Shown: positions 10,860 to 19,229 of the stretch, in pieces
Position numbering within the stretch: the stretch's first letter is position 1
How the letters are laid out: the number at the start of each line of letters is the position of its first letter
Translations under genes and position numbers: made by a program
Source of the DNA: Candidatus Abyssobacteria bacterium SURF_5
Lineage (GTDB): Bacteria > Abyssobacteria > SURF-5
NCBI GenBank assembly: GCA_003598085.1
Contig: QZKU01000104.1
Coordinates: 1-24,798, forward strand
Reading direction: 5' to 3'
Length of the DNA: 24,798 bases
Notes under the pieces: generated by a model
Seen by the model: the letters and a program-made list of their open reading frames with translations, nothing else
What the model was told of the DNA's origin: nothing
Database searches by the model: none

Positions 10860-11486
10860 ATGAAATTAGGAACCCTTTACGAAGCACTGCTGACGACAGC
10901 TCTGGCCTTCGCAGTATTCGCCTGTTCATCCACCGACAGAATTCGAACTCCCGAGAACCCCGATCCGGTAATAAAAGGCGAGATAACCGAGGAAAAGGTG
11001 CAGCAGGCACTCCAACTGAAACTCGATCGAGAAATCAAATTCCTCCAGGAAAACAGCGAGCGCTTTAAACAACAGGTTGTTGCAGTCCCGATGAACAGTA
11101 CGACCTATTACTACAAGTATTACGACGAGTTTCCCGAGGGTCCTGCAGGAGTAAGAATTACCGTTACTCCGGCCGATTCCCTGTCGTCTGCATACAATGC
11201 GACGGCCACATGCCGAAAGGTTCGCTATCAGACACACCTTTCCAAATCGCGAGGGAAAGCGGCCGAGAACGATGATTTCACCAAGGATGAAGGCGTCCAG
11301 AAAAATTCTTATATATTTGATGGATCGATCTGGCGGCTACGAAGCTCTATCTTCGAAGTTACAAAGACATCCGTATACAACGAAGATCAGTGGGTAGCTT
11401 CGCGGGACCGCATAAGGCGTGTCGAGGAAGAAAAGCCGGAATACTTTGTCGATAAGCTCCGCACGCTTTTCGGTTTATTGGATTAA
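10860..11486 (+). CDS. Putative lipoprotein of unknown function
   Basis: I do not recognise this family. The N-terminus (MKLGTLYEALLTTALAFAVFACSS) reads as a lipoprotein signal with a lipobox-like VFAC and C22 as acceptor, although a Glu at residue 8 is unusual. The mature part of about 187 residues begins Pro/Asp-rich, then has an amphipathic charged stretch (KLDREIKFLQENSERFKQQ), a Tyr-rich TTYYYKYYDEFPEG segment, and alternating beta-like sequence ending FVDKLRTLFGLLD. It starts one base after the GHMP kinase stop and 15 bases before the metV start, so it is probably co-transcribed. It may be anchored in the outer or inner membrane; partner unknown. Confidence 0.75.
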   Translation: MKLGTLYEALLTTALAFAVFACSSTDRIRTPENPDPVIKGEITEEKVQQALQLKLDREIKFLQENSERFKQQVVAVPMNSTTYYYKYYDEFPEGPAGVRITVTPADSLSSAYNATATCRKVRYQTHLSKSRGKAAENDDFTKDEGVQKNSYIFDGSIWRLRSSIFEVTKTSVYNEDQWVASRDRIRRVEEEKPEYFVDKLRTLFGLLD

Positions 11487-11501
11487 ACAGCGAGGCGGGA
11501 A

Positions 11502-12143
11502 ATGATCATCACTTCGCAAAAACCGCTGGAAGAAATAAAGCGGGCGGTCGCGCCCTTTGGCAGGCTTGCTTTGATCGGCTGCGGCGGATGCGCGTCAGTC
11601 TGCCAAACCGGTGGAACCAAACAGGTCGAAGAGCTTGCCCGCCGGCTGGACGATAAGGAAATTGTTTTCACATTTCAAATTGAGGAGCCGTGCGATCACC
11701 GGGTCCTTACGCGCGAGCTGGCGCGGATAGAGGACCGGCTGGCGCAGGTGGATGCCGTTCTTGTGCTTGCGTGCGGAATCGGGGTTCAACTGATCGGCGC
11801 CTCGATCGATAAACCGGTTCTCACTGGATTGGACACGATCTTCCCGGGAGCGGTAATCCATTCGGGCAAGTTCCTCCAAAGCTGCGGCGCCTGTGCTCAA
11901 TGCCTCCTCAACTCGACCGCCGCCATTTGCCCGCGCACCCTGTGTCCGAAGGGGATCGCCGAAGGTCCTTGTTCTGAAAAAGTTGATGAGAGATGTCCCG
12001 TTTATCCGGAAGAGACGTGCGTCTGGATTCGCATTTCAGACAAGCTTGAAAAAGCCGGGACGCCGTCATCTGATTTCCTTCCCCTCGATTGGGCAGCCCG
12101 CTCTGTTCGCCGGAAACATCCTGTTCCGTCGGATCAGCAATGA
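11502..12143 (+). CDS. metV: MetV-type methylenetetrahydrofolate reductase zinc/Fe-S partner subunit
   Basis: Matches the 'methylene-tetrahydrofolate reductase C-terminal' family, the small partner of MetF in Wood-Ljungdahl-type organisms, thought to link MetF to ferredoxin or other electron carriers. Visible cysteines: IGCGGCASVC (C27, C30, C34), then SCGACAQC (C128, C131, C134), C143, C148, C157, C165 and C173 in CPRTLCPKGIAEGPCSEK...CPVYPEETCVW, the characteristic C-terminal array with its GPC and PEExCVW signature. The length of 213 residues is normal. GAGGCGGG before the ATG supports the start. The next gene encodes a MetF-like protein, the expected partner, 15 bases downstream. Confidence 0.85.
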   Translation: MIITSQKPLEEIKRAVAPFGRLALIGCGGCASVCQTGGTKQVEELARRLDDKEIVFTFQIEEPCDHRVLTRELARIEDRLAQVDAVLVLACGIGVQLIGASIDKPVLTGLDTIFPGAVIHSGKFLQSCGACAQCLLNSTAAICPRTLCPKGIAEGPCSEKVDERCPVYPEETCVWIRISDKLEKAGTPSSDFLPLDWAARSVRRKHPVPSDQQ

Positions 12144-12158
12144 AAATGGAAGAAGCCA

Positions 12159-12827
12159 ATGGAGAAATTAGCAGAGTTCTGCACGCCTGCAGTGCCCCAA
12201 TTCGCCGATATTATCGGTCAGATGTCACGGCTGAACATGTTTGATTCCATCATTCTGCGAGAAGAAGGTGGAATAGATAAAATTGTAGTGGCGGAAAAGC
12301 TGCGCGCGCATATCAACAAAGACTTCTATTTGAAGATATCCTGCTCGGACAAGAACAGGATCGCGCTGAATTGTGAGCTGATCACAGCGGCATCATTGGG
12401 CTTTTCCCGACTCGTTCTCGCCGATGGACCGCATCCGCTCAACACCAGATTTCCTTCAGCTAAGCCAGTCTATGACTTTGATGCTCTGAGCCTGCTGCGT
12501 ATGCTGAAGCAGGCAGGCGTTCCCGATATGACACCGCTTCACAGCCTGGCACCGTGGCGAGTGGCGATCTGCATTGGCGGAACCACCAAATCGGATCTCG
12601 CCCGCGCTGAAAAAAGCCTGTCCCTCGGGGCGGATTCGTTCTTCGTCTCTTCAAAAGAGTCGGTGGAACAGTTGCGCCGGATCACCGACAGGCAAATTAT
12701 CCTGAGCGTGCAGGCCGAAGCGGTCCGAGATTTTTCCTCTGCTGAGAATGAGGCGCAAAAAGCCGGCGCTGACGGGATCAACGTCGTTTTCAATAGCACG
12801 GGGGCCGACGCTTGGACGATCTCCTGA
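12159..12827 (+). CDS. metF: Short MetF-like methylenetetrahydrofolate reductase homologue
   Basis: A TIM-barrel folate/flavin protein related to MetF, which reduces 5,10-methylene-THF to 5-methyl-THF. Visible relationship: E6 in EFCTP takes the place of the catalytic Glu of the usual first strand, KISCSDKNRIAL (59-70) corresponds to the 'LTC.DRNR' strand, LGFSRLVLADGPHP (80-93) to the 'LGIRN.LALTGD' strand, and AKPVYDFDALSLLRML (101-116) to the conserved 'AKPVFDLDSVQLL' segment. At 222 residues it is well short of the roughly 290 of MetF, with a compressed second half. It may be a reduced catalytic subunit needing MetV, or a divergent paralogue. Its last 16 bases overlap iorA. Confidence 0.75.
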   Translation: MEKLAEFCTPAVPQFADIIGQMSRLNMFDSIILREEGGIDKIVVAEKLRAHINKDFYLKISCSDKNRIALNCELITAASLGFSRLVLADGPHPLNTRFPSAKPVYDFDALSLLRMLKQAGVPDMTPLHSLAPWRVAICIGGTTKSDLARAEKSLSLGADSFFVSSKESVEQLRRITDRQIILSVQAEAVRDFSSAENEAQKAGADGINVVFNSTGADAWTIS

Positions 12828-14731
12828 AAAAAGAGGGCGAGGTCATTCTCGCAATGGGTAATGAGGCCATCGCCAGGGCAGGGATTGAAGCCGGAATCGG
12901 CTACTTCTCGATGTATCCCGGCACCCCGGCCACTGAGATCGGACAGTCTTATGAGAGGCTCCATAGCCGCCTCACCGGCCTGCACATGGAATACAGCGCC
13001 AACGAGCACGTCTCGCTGAATGGGGCAATGGGCGCATGCTGGGCCGGAGTGCGGGCGATGACTGCCATGAAGCATGTGGGGCTGAATGTCGCGGCCGAGC
13101 CGGCGCATTTTCTGTCGTATACCGGAGTTGACGCCGGATTGGTGATCATTATCGGAAGCGATCCGGGAGCCACCAGTTCGACCGGCGAGCAAGACGATCG
13201 ATGGTATTCTCTCCACACGCATCTGCCACTGCTCGAGCCCGCAACAATTCAGGAGGCTAAAGATTTCACCGTCGCTGCGTTTGCGCTCTCTGAAAGATAC
13301 AGTCTGCCGATTGTCGTGAACGCTCCGTCCCGTTTGTGCCATAACATTGGCGATCTTCGCCTCGGCCCGATCACACTGCGGCCGGGCAGGGCAGGATTCC
13401 GGCCGAACTACCAAAGATATTTCAACCTGTTCGGACAGGCGGTCGCAAATCATCAAGCCGGCATTGATCGGGTCGAACAATTGAGTCTCTCCGCCGAGTC
13501 CCGCGCCTTCAACAGAATAATTCCCGGCGAGGCGTCGTGGGGAGTCATCACTTCCGGAGTCAACTACCTGTACGTCATGGAGGCTCTGGAAATCCTTCGC
13601 CTGTTCGATGTGCCGGTTCTCAAGATTGGCATGAGCTATCCCTTTCCGGCTGAACAACTCAATGAATTCACCAAAAATCTCGAGAGGATTGTTGTCGTGG
13701 AAGACCTCGAGGGCTTCGTCGAGTTTCAGGTGAAGAAGCACGCCTACGATCTGAAGCTGACGTGCGAGATCCTCGGGAAATCGCTGATTCCTCCGTCGGG
13801 CGAGACAACGGTCGACCTTGTCCTCAAATCGCTCAGTTCCGTTTCGGGCTCGGCAATCCCTGCGCCTATACGCGAAGCAGCGGCCATTGGCGACCGCATC
13901 GCCTCCGCGATTCCATCCAGGATCGCGACCTTCTGTATCGGTTGCCCGCACCGCGCTTCCGTATATGCGCTCGTAACCGCAACGGATGGCAATGCCATTA
14001 TCGGAGGAGATATCGGCTGTTATACGATGGCCTCGCTTCCTCCGTTCAAGGCGGCTGAATGGTGTACCTGCATGAACTGCGGCCTGAGCGCCGCCCAGGG
14101 AATTGCACACGTAAGCAACGAAAAGAAACTGGTTGCACTCGTTGGAGATTCGACGTTTTTCCACTCGGGAATCCAAAGTCTGCACAATGCGGTCATGAAT
14201 AAAGCCGACGTCTTGCTGATTATCCTGGACAACCGCTGGATCGCGATGACCGGCCATCAAAGGAGTGCGACGACGGTTTGCGACGTCAGGGGGAACCTGC
14301 TGGATGCCATCGATTTGAAGGGGTTCCTGAAGACGCTCGGAGTGCGGCGCGTTCGGACGCTTGACGCCTTTGACGTCCCACGCCTGCGGGCGGCCATCGC
14401 AGAGGAACTGAAACGTGACGGCGTCAGGGTGATTATTGCGAGGGGCGAGTGCGCACTCCAAGCACATCGGAGGGAACGCTATCTTCCGGAATCCAACCGG
14501 AAATTCTATTCGATCATCCGGGAACGATGCCAGCGGTGCGGACAATGCTATAAAGATTTCGGATGTCCCGCGATTATGGAAGATCAGGGGGAAATTGAGC
14601 CATATTATTATATAAATGAAAGCGCATGCGTACGATGCGGCGCATGCAGAACAATATGTCCAAACTCCGCAATTGTGGTTTCCCAGCTTTCTCCGGCTCG
14701 CGCCGAAGCACAGGAAACGGTCAGGAGCTGA
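12812..14731 (+). CDS. iorA: Indolepyruvate ferredoxin oxidoreductase alpha subunit
   Basis: Catalytic subunit that decarboxylates aryl-pyruvates to aryl-acetyl-CoA while reducing ferredoxin. The N-terminal pyrimidine-binding domain contains GNEAIARAGIEAG (16-28), SMYPGTPATEI and MKHVGLNVAAEP. The central domain has SWGVITSGVNYLYVMEAL. The C-terminal TPP-binding half has CIGCPHRASVYAL (375-387), GGDIGCYTM and GDSTFFHSG (445-453) with LDNRWIAMTGHQ. Two ferredoxin-type motifs close the protein: C573, C576, C579, C585 and C606, C609, C612, C616. At 639 residues it is full length. The TTG start at 12812, behind GGGGG (12800-12804), overlaps the MetF-like gene by 16 bases. The only nearby ATG (12857) would cut off the first strand, so I kept TTG. 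Confidence 0.92.
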   Translation: MDDLLKKEGEVILAMGNEAIARAGIEAGIGYFSMYPGTPATEIGQSYERLHSRLTGLHMEYSANEHVSLNGAMGACWAGVRAMTAMKHVGLNVAAEPAHFLSYTGVDAGLVIIIGSDPGATSSTGEQDDRWYSLHTHLPLLEPATIQEAKDFTVAAFALSERYSLPIVVNAPSRLCHNIGDLRLGPITLRPGRAGFRPNYQRYFNLFGQAVANHQAGIDRVEQLSLSAESRAFNRIIPGEASWGVITSGVNYLYVMEALEILRLFDVPVLKIGMSYPFPAEQLNEFTKNLERIVVVEDLEGFVEFQVKKHAYDLKLTCEILGKSLIPPSGETTVDLVLKSLSSVSGSAIPAPIREAAAIGDRIASAIPSRIATFCIGCPHRASVYALVTATDGNAIIGGDIGCYTMASLPPFKAAEWCTCMNCGLSAAQGIAHVSNEKKLVALVGDSTFFHSGIQSLHNAVMNKADVLLIILDNRWIAMTGHQRSATTVCDVRGNLLDAIDLKGFLKTLGVRRVRTLDAFDVPRLRAAIAEELKRDGVRVIIARGECALQAHRRERYLPESNRKFYSIIRERCQRCGQCYKDFGCPAIMEDQGEIEPYYYINESACVRCGACRTICPNSAIVVSQLSPARAEAQETVRS

Positions 14732-14732
14732 A

Positions 14733-15356
14733 ATGCCTGTCTATAATGTTTTGATCGCAGGAATAGGCGGGCAAGGGGTTATTACGCTTGGGACCTATCT
14801 GAAGAAGGCCGCCTTGAGAAGCGGGCTTCACGTAAGTGGGTCCGAGCGCAGGGGCGGCGCACAGCGGGAAGGCCATGTGTCGTCAATTATCAGATATCAA
14901 TGGTCGGATGTTCCGGCTGGAGCCGACGAGCGGCACGAAGTGTGTTCGCCTCTTATTCCCTCCGGAGGCGCTCATTTATTGATAGGGCTTGAGCCGCTTG
15001 AGGCGCTGCGGGTTTCCCGCCATCTTCAAAAGGATTCCGTGGTCGTTTTGAATCTCTCTCCGATTCCACCCGTTTCGGTCAGGCTCGGGGAGGCGTCTTA
15101 CCCGCCGGCTGACAAAATTCTGGACATGCTTCGCACTGTGACCGAAAACATCTTCGCCTGGAATCTCACCCAAATAGCCGAGCAGGCGTTCGGAACAGCT
15201 CATGCTGCTAATGGCATTTCGCTTGGCATCGCTTCGCGTGTGGCGCCTTTGCCGGTGTCGGAAACCGATCTGATCGACACGATTCGGCAGGAAGGCCGAC
15301 CTGAGGAACTCGAACACTTCCGTCTGGGAGTTGAGTTAAGCAATGAAAGACGATAG
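14733..15356 (+). CDS. iorB: Indolepyruvate ferredoxin oxidoreductase beta subunit
   Basis: Gamma-type partner of IorA, from the pyruvate/ketoisovalerate ferredoxin oxidoreductase gamma family, needed for the 2-oxoacid:ferredoxin oxidoreductase complex. It opens with NVLIAGIGGQGVITLGTYL (5-23) holding the GIGGQG loop, then SGSERRGGAQREGHVSS, characteristic of IorB. The length of 207 residues is normal. ATG 14733 lies one base after the iorA stop with AGGAG at 14723-14727, so the longer open frame back to 14616 is an artefact within iorA. Its last 14 bases overlap the sensor kinase gene, suggesting coupling to a regulatory gene. Confidence 0.92.
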   Translation: MPVYNVLIAGIGGQGVITLGTYLKKAALRSGLHVSGSERRGGAQREGHVSSIIRYQWSDVPAGADERHEVCSPLIPSGGAHLLIGLEPLEALRVSRHLQKDSVVVLNLSPIPPVSVRLGEASYPPADKILDMLRTVTENIFAWNLTQIAEQAFGTAHAANGISLGIASRVAPLPVSETDLIDTIRQEGRPEELEHFRLGVELSNERR

Positions 15357-17550
15357 TATCGATCGCGCAATCAACGAGATTGCGGAAAATGTGCTTCTCA
15401 CCGCCCAGCGCAAACTGCTCAAGCCGCGCATCCAGAACAAGCTGATTTTTGCATTCGTCTCGACCGCCGTTGTCTCGATTGCGCTTTCCACCTATTTCGC
15501 CGTCTGGATCACCTCTTTATTGACAGAAAGAGAAATCGAAAAGAAAATCCGCGAGGCAAATGCCGTCGCCCTTTCAATCATCGAAGAGTATGAAGGGCAG
15601 GCCTTGCAAAGCCTGACGACGCTGCTGGAGAAGCCGGGGTTCATCGAAACGCTTCGGAAAGAGAAGGTATCCTATGTCTTTACTCCCCCCATAATGAGCG
15701 GCAGCGAGATCCCGATCGGGCTCTGGGTTCCCAGCGGACAACCGCTGCCGGCTACCGGGCCCCCAACGCCGATAACACAATTGCCTTCGACTGTCACGAA
15801 AACGGTCATGACCGCCGAAGTCGGCGGCATCCAAACGCTGCTGGCCGGCGCAGTGGTTCCTGTCATCGAGGGAGATCGCTCCTATGGAACCATTGCAATA
15901 GGATATGCACTCGGAAAGAGCTTCGCTCAAGATATCGAAATCATCACCGGCGTCGATATACGCATCTTCCACGAGAAAATTCCCGCCGGGCCTTCCAGTA
16001 TCTATTTTGAGGGAAGCAGCGCCGGTCTTCCCGCCGACGCGCACGAGGAAATCGAACAGATTGCAAAGATAATGCTCAATAAGCGCGAGCTTATGCTGGT
16101 GGTGGAAGGCCATACCGATTCGATCGGCGCCGAAAGAGATAACTATCGCCTCGGACGCAGACGCGCCGAAGCAGTCAAAGACGCTCTCGTCGAGGCGGGA
16201 ATAGAAGAGTTTAGGATTCAGACGATTAGCTTTGGCGAAAGTCGCGCCTCCGCCCCGGAAACCAGTGAAGAAGGGCTGGCGCTGAATCGAAGAGTCGAAT
16301 TGGAATTCAAGACTCATGAAGACCCGCTGGTCGGCGCGATTAAAGACCTGCCAATGACTTCCGCGATAAAGCAGAGCATCTCGGTGCATAAACAATCCTA
16401 TTACGATCAAGGCGCATTCTTGAAAGGAGAACCATATCGCGCGATCTATCAGCCCCTGGTTGGCTATGGCGGGAAGGTGCTGGGATTGATCTTCGCCGGC
16501 ATCCCCAGAAAATATACATTCGCAGCCACCGTCACCACCTGGTATTTTTTCCCGCTTATCCTCCTGGCGGGCTTCGCCCTTGCATCGGCTATCGGATACA
16601 CAATTTCGCGCGGGATCTCGCAGCCGATCAGGATTCTCTACCGTAAGGTGCTCGCCGTTGCCTACGGAGACCTCGACCAGCACTTCGATGCGCGAACGAA
16701 AGACGAAATCGGCGACCTGGGCCGCGCCTTTAATATTATGACGATGAAGTTGCACCAGCTCCGTGAGCTCGAGCACGAAATGCAGAGGAGAAATCGACTT
16801 GCGGCGCTGGGTGAGCTGTCGGCAGGCGTCGCACATGAAATCCGTAATCCGCTCGGGATCATCAAGAACTCCGCAGAAATGCTTCGAGACCGCATCCAGG
16901 ATGACGCCAAGCGGCGGGAACTCACGGATTTCATCGTCGAAGAGGTCGCTCGACTCAATAAGGTGGTAACTGATTTTCTGCTTTTTGCGCGACCGCTGGA
17001 GCCCGATCTCGAGCCGGTGGATATTAATACCGTTCTTGAGCATACGCTGGCATTTCTCAAATCTGATTCGCGACCGGATCAAGTTCGGATTGAGAGAAAA
17101 CTGGCTGAAGGCCTGCCCAAAGTGCTGGCCGACCCGGAACAGTGCCGCCAGGTTTTCTTGAATCTGTTTATGAACGCTTTCCAGGCAATGAACGGCAAGG
17201 GAACAATATCCGTGGAAACCAGGCCTTCGCCACAACCACCTTTATTTCCCGAGCGAACTCCCGAATCAAACGATTATTCGCCGGCCTTTCCTTCCTCCTC
17301 CGTTCAGGAACCGAAGAAAATGGTGGATGTCGTGATCTCCGATACGGGAACGGGCATTCAGACCGAATTGTTGCCGCGGATTTTCGACCCGTTTTTCTCT
17401 ACCAAAGATGAAGGGGCCGGCCTCGGTTTGTCGTTGGTACACAAAATTATCGAGAACCACAACGGACGCATAAAGGTTACGAGCAAACCCGGCGCGGGCA
17501 CAACTTTTATAATCTCCTTGCCAGTGGCTTCGAACGAAGAAAGAGGATGA
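15343..17550 (+). CDS. Sensor histidine kinase with OmpA-like domain inserted in a periplasmic Cache-like sensor
   Basis: Order: cytoplasmic start, membrane helix (about 34-59), periplasmic region (60-396), helix (about 397-421), HAMP (422-475), HisKA with phospho-acceptor H498 in HEIRNPL, and HATPase with N611, DTGTGI (667-672) and GAGLGLSLV (691-699). The periplasmic part reads like a Cache fold split in two: AGAVVPVIEGDRSYGTIAIGYALGKSF...GVDIRIF before, and GEPYRAIYQPLVGYGGKVLGLIFAGIP after. Between them (about 218-325, bases 15994-16317) is an OmpA C-terminal-like domain with EGHTDS (D259), NYRLGRRRAEAV (N267, R274) and ALNRRVELEF. D259 and R274 align with the residues that hold diaminopimelate of peptidoglycan in OmpA. 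A Pro/Ser-rich insert (628-656) interrupts the ATPase domain. Partner: the next gene. Confidence 0.93.
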   Translation: MKDDSIDRAINEIAENVLLTAQRKLLKPRIQNKLIFAFVSTAVVSIALSTYFAVWITSLLTEREIEKKIREANAVALSIIEEYEGQALQSLTTLLEKPGFIETLRKEKVSYVFTPPIMSGSEIPIGLWVPSGQPLPATGPPTPITQLPSTVTKTVMTAEVGGIQTLLAGAVVPVIEGDRSYGTIAIGYALGKSFAQDIEIITGVDIRIFHEKIPAGPSSIYFEGSSAGLPADAHEEIEQIAKIMLNKRELMLVVEGHTDSIGAERDNYRLGRRRAEAVKDALVEAGIEEFRIQTISFGESRASAPETSEEGLALNRRVELEFKTHEDPLVGAIKDLPMTSAIKQSISVHKQSYYDQGAFLKGEPYRAIYQPLVGYGGKVLGLIFAGIPRKYTFAATVTTWYFFPLILLAGFALASAIGYTISRGISQPIRILYRKVLAVAYGDLDQHFDARTKDEIGDLGRAFNIMTMKLHQLRELEHEMQRRNRLAALGELSAGVAHEIRNPLGIIKNSAEMLRDRIQDDAKRRELTDFIVEEVARLNKVVTDFLLFARPLEPDLEPVDINTVLEHTLAFLKSDSRPDQVRIERKLAEGLPKVLADPEQCRQVFLNLFMNAFQAMNGKGTISVETRPSPQPPLFPERTPESNDYSPAFPSSSVQEPKKMVDVVISDTGTGIQTELLPRIFDPFFSTKDEGAGLGLSLVHKIIENHNGRIKVTSKPGAGTTFIISLPVASNEERG

Positions 17551-17560
17551 TAAGTCTGCT

Positions 17561-18973
17561 ATGCCGCCTAAATTGCTTGTTGTCGATGATGAAGTGAAGA
17601 TGAGACGAGTCCTCCAACTGTTTTTCGAGGATTCCGGATATGTGGTGGATCAGGCCGAGAATGGGGAAGAGGCACTGCAGGAACTGGATTCCTCGCGCCC
17701 GGATCTGGTTATTTGCGACATGCGAATGCCCCGAATGAATGGAATGGAGCTGCTGCGCCGTATCAAACTAAAATCGCCGGAACTCCCGGTTATCCTCATG
17801 ACTGCGTACGGGGAAGTCAAGACGGCCGTCGAAGCGATGAAACTCGGCGCCGAAAGCTACGTGACAAAGCCCCTCGATATGGAGGAACTTCGTATCCTGG
17901 TGGGCCGGGCCATAGAGAAAACCTCGCTGATCAAAGAGAACCTTCAATTGAGAGCTCAACTCGATTCGAGATTCGATCTCAGCAATTTTGTCGGTGAATC
18001 GCAGGTGATGCGGCAGGTTTTCAAGCTGATCGACCAGGTCGCCCCAACGAATACCACCGTCCTTGTGACCGGGGAGAGCGGCACCGGCAAGGAACTTGTT
18101 GCTCGCGCCATCCATTCTAAAAGCAACCGCCGCCAAAAAGCTTTTGTCGTTGTCAACTGCGCCGCTCTTTCGGAACATCTGCTCGAAAGCGAACTATTCG
18201 GCCATGTCAAAGGCGCCTTCACCGGCGCTCACAGCGACAGACAAGGACGATTCGAATTGGCCGATGGCGGTACCCTTTTTCTCGATGAACTCGCCCTCAT
18301 GTCAATTCCTCTGCAGGGCAAACTGCTGCGCGTGCTGCAAGAAAAGGAATTTGAACCCGTCGGCGGCGCCAAAACGATCAAGGTGGATGTGCGGATTATT
18401 GGCGCCACGAACAAAAATCTCGAACGGCTGCTGGAAGAAAAGACTTTTCGAGAGGACCTGTACTACCGGCTCAATGTAGTCGAAATACGTCTGCCACCGC
18501 TTAGGGAACGAAAAGAAGATATTCATCTTTTGCTCGCTTACTGCATAAATAACCTGAATCGTGAACTCGGGAAGTCTGTCAAAGGCCTTTCCGAAGAGGC
18601 ATACAAACTGTTCCTCGAGTACGACTGGCCCGGCAACGTTCGGGAAATGGAAAATCTGATCGAACGCGCCATGGTCCTTGGAAAATCAGATGTGCTTGGA
18701 CCTGAAAATTTCCCGGCTCAAATAAGGCGCCAGCGCGAGCAAATAGATTCTCCAAAAAACCTCTTGGGGCAATTGAAGCTTCCTGATGCCGGGATCTCTC
18801 TCATTGAAACCGTTGAGGAAATGGAAAAGAGGCTTATACAAGAGGCGCTGGAAAAAACGAATGGAAACAAAACGAAAGCAGCAGAGTTGCTTGGAGTTAC
18901 AAGGAAGATCATGAGGTACAAGGTAGAGAAGTACGGTCTCGCCAATTACAAAGATGACCTTGATGGGGTTTGA
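17561..18973 (+). CDS. NtrC-family sigma-54-dependent response regulator
   Basis: Cytoplasmic transcription activator, the cognate regulator of the preceding kinase, ten bases downstream. The receiver domain has VVDDE (8-12), phospho-acceptor D53 in ICDMRMP, and T81 and K103 (KPL). The AAA+ domain has Walker A GESGTGKE (171-178), the sigma-54-contacting loop GAFTGA (218-223), Walker B GGTLFLDE (236-243) and [13 protein letters not shown]. The C-terminal Fis-type helix-turn-helix is in [33 protein letters not shown]. The length of 470 residues is normal and all motifs are intact. A sigma-54-like promoter lies downstream at 19191-19206 before the LpxD-like gene and is a possible target. No clear terminator follows. 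Confidence 0.95.
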   Translation: MPPKLLVVDDEVKMRRVLQLFFEDSGYVVDQAENGEEALQELDSSRPDLVICDMRMPRMNGMELLRRIKLKSPELPVILMTAYGEVKTAVEAMKLGAESYVTKPLDMEELRILVGRAIEKTSLIKENLQLRAQLDSRFDLSNFVGESQVMRQVFKLIDQVAPTNTTVLVTGESGTGKELVARAIHSKSNRRQKAFVVVNCAALSEHLLESELFGHVKGAFTGAHSDRQGRFELADGGTLFLDELALMSIPLQGKLLRVLQEKEFEPVGGAKTIKVDVRIIGATNKNLERLLEEKTFREDLYYRLNVVEIRLPPLRERKEDIHLLLAYCINNLNRELGKSVKGLSEEAYKLFLEYDWPGNVREMENLIERAMVLGKSDVLGPENFPAQIRRQREQIDSPKNLLGQLKLPDAGISLIETVEEMEKRLIQEALEKTNGNKTKAAELLGVTRKIMRYKVEKYGLANYKDDLDGV

Positions 18974-19190
18974 TTACATTGTGCCGGTCTTTTTGGCCCA
19001 TTTTTCATAAGCCTTTGCAACAAATAGTTTTATCGTAGTTTTTCATCAAAAATGAGAAGTTCAAGCGGCCGAAAATGGTCGGAATGGCAACCAAGAGCCG
19101 TATAGCCATACAGAGAAATAAACGTTGTAAGTCACGATGGATACAAGGTTTGCTGTATTTCATCAAGTTCATTCCCCCCTTTTTCAAAGA

Positions 19191-19206
19191 TGGTATAGTT
19201 ATTGCT
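19191..19206 (+). promoter_or_regulatory. Candidate sigma-54 (-24/-12) promoter
   Basis: TGGTAT-AGTTA-TTGCT keeps the invariant GG (19192-19193), ten bases, and GC (19204-19205) of the TGGCAC-N5-TTGCW consensus. The deviations are T for C at two positions. Transcription would start near 19217, about 63 bases before the LpxD-like gene. An NtrC-type activator is encoded immediately upstream. Confidence 0.5.
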
Positions 19207-19216
19207 TTTATCTGTT

Positions 19217-19229
19217 CTCTAATTTAGAG
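19217..19229. promoter_or_regulatory. Perfect 13-base palindrome at the predicted start site
   Basis: CTCTAA-T-TTAGAG is a perfect inverted repeat with six-base arms, starting at the base where the sigma-54-like promoter would initiate. It could be an operator for a dimeric repressor. A short AT-rich palindrome can also arise by chance. Confidence 0.3.

Noticed and set aside
12539-14545. A 668-codon open frame on the minus strand opposite metF/iorA
   Set aside because: It is antisense to iorA, whose domains and Fe-S motifs are unmistakable. The minus translation has no family features and reflects codon bias of the real strand.
15574-17235. A 553-codon open frame on the minus strand opposite the sensor kinase
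   Set aside because: It is a shadow of the kinase gene. The plus strand has H-, N- and G-boxes and the OmpA motif; the minus frame has none.
19005-19187. A 60-codon minus-strand frame in the gap after the response regulator
   Set aside because: There is no family resemblance and the region is better explained as regulatory DNA. A G-run before an internal ATG is the only support.
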